64,000 nucleotides of DNA, taken from NCBI RefSeq assembly GCF_017368795.1, contig NZ_JAFNLL010000002.1, positions 62,001 through 126,000 on the forward strand. Direction: 5' to 3'. The translations under genes were made by a program, and so were the position numbers. The notes below the pieces were generated by a model. The model worked only from the letters and a program-made list of their open reading frames with translations. It was not told the DNA's origin and made no database searches. This stretch comes from Arthrobacter cavernae. GTDB lineage: Bacteria > Actinomycetota > Actinomycetes > Actinomycetales > Micrococcaceae. Shown here one piece after another: positions 60,160 to 64,000 of the stretch; positions within the stretch are counted from its first letter, which is position 1, and every line of letters starts with the position of its first letter.

Positions 60160-62901
60160 TCAGAGGCCGCGGGCCCCTTCCAGCTCTTCGCGCCGCCTGA
60201 TGCCAAGTTTCGCGTAGCTACGGTAAAGGTGTCCCTCCACTGTGCGGACGGAGACCATGAGCCGTTCCGCGATCTGGCGGTCTGTCAGCCCTTCGATGGC
60301 CAAGGCAATGATGTCCCGCTCCCGACGGGTCAGCTGGACCTGGGCAGCCTGCGCGGGTCCGGCCACTGCACCCGGCCTCTTGCCAAGATCGTGGTCGCAC
60401 TGCCCCTGCCGGATGACGGCCTGACGGGCGCCGCTCTGCTCGCCTGCGGCCTTGTAGAGGTTGGCTGCGTGCGCGAAGCCATCCCGTGCCATCCGCATCA
60501 TGCCCAGGGCGGCCACCGACTCGGCGGCTTTCATCGCTGTGTCAGGGTCCCGCGTCCCGCGTGCCGAAGCAAAGTGCGACCACGAGCTGGCCCACGGTCC
60601 CGTCATGGTCGAGGTCAGCTCCAGGGTTTGGTCCACAGCTGCCCCGCTCCCAATCTCCAGCCACAATGACAATGCCTGGAGGCGGGCACTGGCCGGCAAG
60701 GAGGGAGAAACGGAATCCAGCAAATCCTGTAGGCCCGCCACCCCTGCCCCGTCCCGGTTTAGGACCTCTCCGGTTGCCGTGGCGAAGGTGGGCCCCAGGC
60801 ACCAGTCCGGTCCGCGCCCCGGTCCGCGGAAACCGCGGGATTCGTCGAACAGGACCTGGGCCTGTTGCCGCTCCCCGGCACGCACTGCCGCATAGGCTGC
60901 AGCGCCGACGGCACAGCGCAGGAGCTGTTGGGGGTCGTTCAGGCGCAGGGCCTCGACGGCCGGGCGGAGAAGCTTGAACGCGGCATCGAACCGCCCCTGC
61001 CGAATCAGCGCCAGGCCCCGGAAATACTGGACGCTTCCACCAAATGTCGTCAGCCCGGGACCTGCCTCGGCTTCATAGCCTGCCAGGATCTTCTCAGTTT
61101 GAACCCAGTCCCCCGAGTCCACGGCGGCCGCGGCCCGGCGGTAGAGCACGAACTCCCGGATGAAGAACAGTTCTTCAGGATCATCGATAACAAGCTCTGC
61201 AGCCTGGTTGGCCTCGGCCAGCGCCTGGACGGGGTCCCCTTCGGCGCGCAGGACATCAGAGCGCATGCACAGCAGGAAGGCGCTGAGAACATCTTGTTTC
61301 CGGTCCTCGACGCCGGTCAGGAGCACGGGCCCCAGTTCCTGCAGCAGGCCGGCCAGGCCCTGGAAGTCTCCCGCCATGTCCAGGTCCAGGAGCTGCACCA
61401 CGGGCCCGGGAAGCGGAGCTTGCGCGGTCACGGAGCGGGGCGCACTGGCACGCTGCCCGGTTCCCCTGCCCACCGGCAGTCCGAAGCCACCGGGCTGGGC
61501 AGCGGCCACTGCGGTTCGGATGCTGGCCTCCAACAGCACAGCTCCGGCAGGGGCCATGCTGTCGCTGTGGCCCGGGAAGCCGTCCAGTTTGCTGGCTTCA
61601 AGGGCCCGCTCGGCCTTCGAGTATTCCCCCGAGCTGAAGTACGCACGCGCGGCGGCGGCGCGGCCCTGCTGCCAGGGTCCGGGGTCATGGATCCGCGCCG
61701 CCAGGTTGATTGCAGCCTCGTTTTGAAACGTCCTCGCGGCATGGATGGCGGCCTTGAGCAGCTGGTTGTCGGGGACCTTGACTCCCGATTCAACCGACCA
61801 GGCCACCATCCGGAGCAGCGCGGCCTCGGAACCCGGCTGGCTGTCGAGGTAGCTGATGAGCTGCTGGCGCAGCTGCAGGCTGCGCGATGACGAGACCATG
61901 CTGCGTATTGCCTGCCCGTACACGGCGTGGCGGAGCCTCAGCTGTTCCCCGCCGTCGGCGGACATTTCCACGAGCTGGCTGTCCACCAGTGCCTGGACCA
62001 TGTCGGCACCGGACGTTGCCTCCAGGGCCGACAGACTCACCGGTTCGGCGAGGGCAATCATGGTGAGGGCCTCGCGTTCCTGCGGGGTGCGTCGCAAGAG
62101 CTGGTTCCGCACGGACCCTGTCAATGCGGGCCCCCCTGTGGCCAAGGGCCCTGCCAGCAGCCAGACGCCGTTGTTGCGTACGATGCTTCCGTTGGCCCGT
62201 CCGTCCTCGAGCAGGCAGTTGAGCAGCATCGGATTGCCCTCGGAGGCGGTCCACAGCATGTGCGTGGTGCTCGGCAGGACCGGCCCGCCGAGGATATGTT
62301 CGGCGACGTCGTTGACGTCATCCCGGCCCAGCGGCTCCAGGTCGAAGCGTTCCGCCATGCTGTCGTACCAGAGCTGCATCAGCGACGGCGGCAGGCCCGG
62401 CCGTGGCCGGCACGATACCACCACCTTGGCCCAGTTGGCTGTGATGAGGTCAACGATCACATTGGCTGTTGCGGAATCCAGCTCGTGGGCATCATCGACC
62501 AGCAACAGCAACGGCAGCTCACGGCCGGCGCGAAGCCGCTCGAACTGGGCCCAGAAAGCGCGCAGGATGGCCACATGGGAACTCGTGGGGTCTTCCGGCA
62601 GGTCCACCAGGTAGGGTGCCAGGACGCCGTAAGGAACGTTGGCCAGCGAGGGACTGCCGTGAACGCGCATGATGATCATTTCGTCCGCCAGGTCCTGGGC
62701 GATCGCCTCCGCCAAGGCCGACTTGCCGAGGCCGGGTTCTGCCACGAGCAGCACGGCTCCCGTGGCGCCGCTGCGCAGTGTCTCCGTGGCCGCGTCGACA
62801 TAGTGCCGGCGCCCTACGAACGGGCGGGGGCGGACCGGATTCAAATCAGCAAGGCCGCCCGGGCCCGTGTCCGTTTCCCTAGATGAGGCCAAGGAGATCA
62901 C
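60160..62901 (-). CDS. large LuxR family regulator with AAA ATPase domain (LAL type)
   Basis: A 913-aa signal-transduction ATPase. An N-terminal FVGRRHYVD and Walker A AEPGLGKS (54-61) lead to Walker B LLLLVDDAHELD (131-142), the STAND/MalT-like NTPase module. The middle (about 320-840) is helical repeats likely to bind ligand or partner. The C-terminus (about 853-913) is a LuxR helix-turn-helix (LTRRERDIIALAIEGLTDRQ, VRTVEGHLYRSYAKLGI). It would activate transcription when ATP and an inducer bind; the target is unknown. The GTG start lies 23 nt inside the end of the next LuxR gene, so both are co-transcribed. Confidence 0.88.
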   Translation of the reverse strand: MISLASSRETDTGPGGLADLNPVRPRPFVGRRHYVDAATETLRSGATGAVLLVAEPGLGKSALAEAIAQDLADEMIIMRVHGSPSLANVPYGVLAPYLVDLPEDPTSSHVAILRAFWAQFERLRAGRELPLLLLVDDAHELDSATANVIVDLITANWAKVVVSCRPRPGLPPSLMQLWYDSMAERFDLEPLGRDDVNDVAEHILGGPVLPSTTHMLWTASEGNPMLLNCLLEDGRANGSIVRNNGVWLLAGPLATGGPALTGSVRNQLLRRTPQEREALTMIALAEPVSLSALEATSGADMVQALVDSQLVEMSADGGEQLRLRHAVYGQAIRSMVSSSRSLQLRQQLISYLDSQPGSEAALLRMVAWSVESGVKVPDNQLLKAAIHAARTFQNEAAINLAARIHDPGPWQQGRAAAARAYFSSGEYSKAERALEASKLDGFPGHSDSMAPAGAVLLEASIRTAVAAAQPGGFGLPVGRGTGQRASAPRSVTAQAPLPGPVVQLLDLDMAGDFQGLAGLLQELGPVLLTGVEDRKQDVLSAFLLCMRSDVLRAEGDPVQALAEANQAAELVIDDPEELFFIREFVLYRRAAAAVDSGDWVQTEKILAGYEAEAGPGLTTFGGSVQYFRGLALIRQGRFDAAFKLLRPAVEALRLNDPQQLLRCAVGAAAYAAVRAGERQQAQVLFDESRGFRGPGRGPDWCLGPTFATATGEVLNRDGAGVAGLQDLLDSVSPSLPASARLQALSLWLEIGSGAAVDQTLELTSTMTGPWASSWSHFASARGTRDPDTAMKAAESVAALGMMRMARDGFAHAANLYKAAGEQSGARQAVIRQGQCDHDLGKRPGAVAGPAQAAQVQLTRRERDIIALAIEGLTDRQIAERLMVSVRTVEGHLYRSYAKLGIRRREELEGARGL

Positions 62902-64000
62902 GCCGCGAGGACACGCTCAGCTTGGCAAACACCTGATACAAATGGCCTTCGACCGTCCGCACGGAGACGCCGATGTCCCTCGCGATGTCCCGGTTCGACA
63001 CGCCCCGCCCCGCGAGGCGGGCAATCTGCCGCTCGCGCTCCGTCAATAGCGGAGCGTTGCCCTGCGGCACCACCGGGAGCTCGACAACCAGCTCCGAGAG
63101 CCGGTCCAGCCTCGCCTGGGCCAGCCGTGACGTGGTTTGGTCCGACGCCAGCCGCGCATAGTCAAGTGCCAAGGCCACGCAGCGGGCCTCCATGGCATCA
63201 AGTTCCAGCCTCGCTGCGAGATCGGCGGCCTCCATCATGAGGCGGGAACTGTGGCCCAGGCTGCCCTTGGCCATCAGGGAGGACATCCGTGCCAGCGACC
63301 CTTGACGGCGGGCAGCGACCTGTTCCATCAGCAGGAAATCCTCATCCCGGCCATTGACCGTGGCCCCTACCAGGTTGATTCCCGCGACGGCGTAGCGCTG
63401 CTGGGCAATATCTTCCTTGGCGGCGCTGACCAGACGTTCCCTGGCATCGGGTTCGCCGAGCCAGCGGCGGGCCATGTTCGTGCAGAATTCCCGTGCCCAG
63501 TTGGTCACGAAGCCGCCAGCCCACCCGTCCGCGCCTTCCAATGACAAGTACTTGTAGGCGTTGGTGGAATCACCGATCTGGGCATAGGCGAACGCCGTGG
63601 CCGCGTAGGCAAGAGGGAGAAGATTCATGACGGGCCGGTGTTCCAGCTGCGCTGCGGCCGGCAGCAATGATTCAAGTGCCTCGGGTCCGCGACCGGCGAA
63701 CAACTTGGCCATGCCGATTGCGAGTTCCAGGACGGCACCGCGGTATTGCAGTTCCGAAGGCGTGGCTGCCGGACCGGAAGCGAGGATCCGCAGGCAGCTG
63801 CGCCAATGCCCCGCGGCCAGGGTTGCGCAGAAGGCGCGCAGCCGGTAGTGCTCCCAGAATGCCCCGGGGCTGGGCGCCTCGGCGATCCGCTGCGCTGTCG
63901 CTTCACTGAGACGGAGCGCGTCCATTTCGCGCCCCGTCATGGCATAGGCCTCTATCAGGATGATGCTGCTGTGAATGCTGTGCGAAAGGTGGGGCACCGT
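62879..64000 (-). CDS. LuxR family regulator, 5' part cut by the window end
   Basis: The frame is open to the window edge, so the start and any N-terminal ATPase domain lie outside. The visible 373 residues are helical-repeat sequence followed by a C-terminal LuxR helix-turn-helix (LTERERQIARLAGRGVSNRD, VRTVEGHLYQVFAKLSV). The helix-turn-helix is similar to that of the downstream gene, and together they look like a tandem duplication of an LAL regulator. It overlaps its neighbour by 23 nt. Confidence 0.85.
   Translation of the reverse strand, partial: TVPHLSHSIHSSIILIEAYAMTGREMDALRLSEATAQRIAEAPSPGAFWEHYRLRAFCATLAAGHWRSCLRILASGPAATPSELQYRGAVLELAIGMAKLFAGRGPEALESLLPAAAQLEHRPVMNLLPLAYAATAFAYAQIGDSTNAYKYLSLEGADGWAGGFVTNWAREFCTNMARRWLGEPDARERLVSAAKEDIAQQRYAVAGINLVGATVNGRDEDFLLMEQVAARRQGSLARMSSLMAKGSLGHSSRLMMEAADLAARLELDAMEARCVALALDYARLASDQTTSRLAQARLDRLSELVVELPVVPQGNAPLLTERERQIARLAGRGVSNRDIARDIGVSVRTVEGHLYQVFAKLSVSSRRDLLGLI

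Noticed and set aside
1..64000. CRISPR arrays, insertion sequences, prophage, rRNA or tRNA genes
   Set aside because: I found no regularly spaced repeats, transposase, integrase, phage or stable-RNA features on either strand.

Overview
The window is high-GC, densely packed actinobacterial chromosome. Its gene families and order (birA/accD/accE/maf/accA, lpdA-deoD-pmmB, nirB-cobA-hemD with a winged helix, SCO4848-type and DUF2505 proteins) suggest a soil member of the Micrococcaceae, close to Arthrobacter, Pseudarthrobacter or Paenarthrobacter. This genus guess comes from recognising families, not from a database search. There are no tRNA or rRNA genes, CRISPR arrays, insertion sequences or prophage.

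Region 1 (1-16.6 kb) is an acyl-CoA carboxylase locus. birA (5' part only) and an SDR gene face left. accD-accE face right, and maf and accA lie 10.3 kb further on. A near-identical inverted repeat (TTGTAGGGTTnCTACA type) stands before both accD and accA. The block between accE and maf holds a DUF885 protein, a dicarboxylate/glutamate symporter, a ybjQ remnant beside a DUF222/HNH gene, a frameshifted DUF6228-like gene, a TetR-MMPL efflux pair with a clear operator, and two small Cys-rich proteins.

Region 2 (16.6-34.7 kb) is central metabolism, dominated by assimilatory nitrate reduction: narK, the molybdenum nitrate reductase and its FAD/[2Fe-2S] partner, then nirD and nirB facing apart, with cobA (siroheme) and a HemD-winged-helix fusion. 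GlnR-like half-site arrays precede nirB (strong) and narK (weaker). Between them are an MHS-type MFS transporter, lpdA, deoD, two unknown small genes and pmmB.

Region 3 (34.8-43.9 kb) is the most unusual part: seven genes joined by ATGA overlaps or a 2-nt gap. They encode a ChoD-like GMC oxidoreductase, a membrane metallophosphoesterase, an alpha/beta hydrolase with Cys at the nucleophile position, an acetoacetate-decarboxylase-family enzyme, two multi-pass membrane proteins and a patatin-like lipase. The GMC enzyme and the patatin appear to share a C-terminal accessory domain. I read it as an uncharacterised lipid or sterol-type oxidation/hydrolysis system at the membrane.

Region 4 (43.9-64 kb) holds a frameshifted NirB-like FAD oxidoreductase, deoC, a secretion/surface group (signal peptidase I, Tat-exported multicopper oxidase, SLH-domain protein), mfd with a ydjM-like gene, DUF2505 and SCO4848 genes, nhaA with a possible structured leader, sufS-sufU, a glycosyltransferase-like gene, an unassigned 0.6 kb stretch, and two tandem large LuxR regulators, the last cut by the window end. 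Many single genes start 6-9 nt after a TAnnnT hexamer, as expected for leaderless transcripts.
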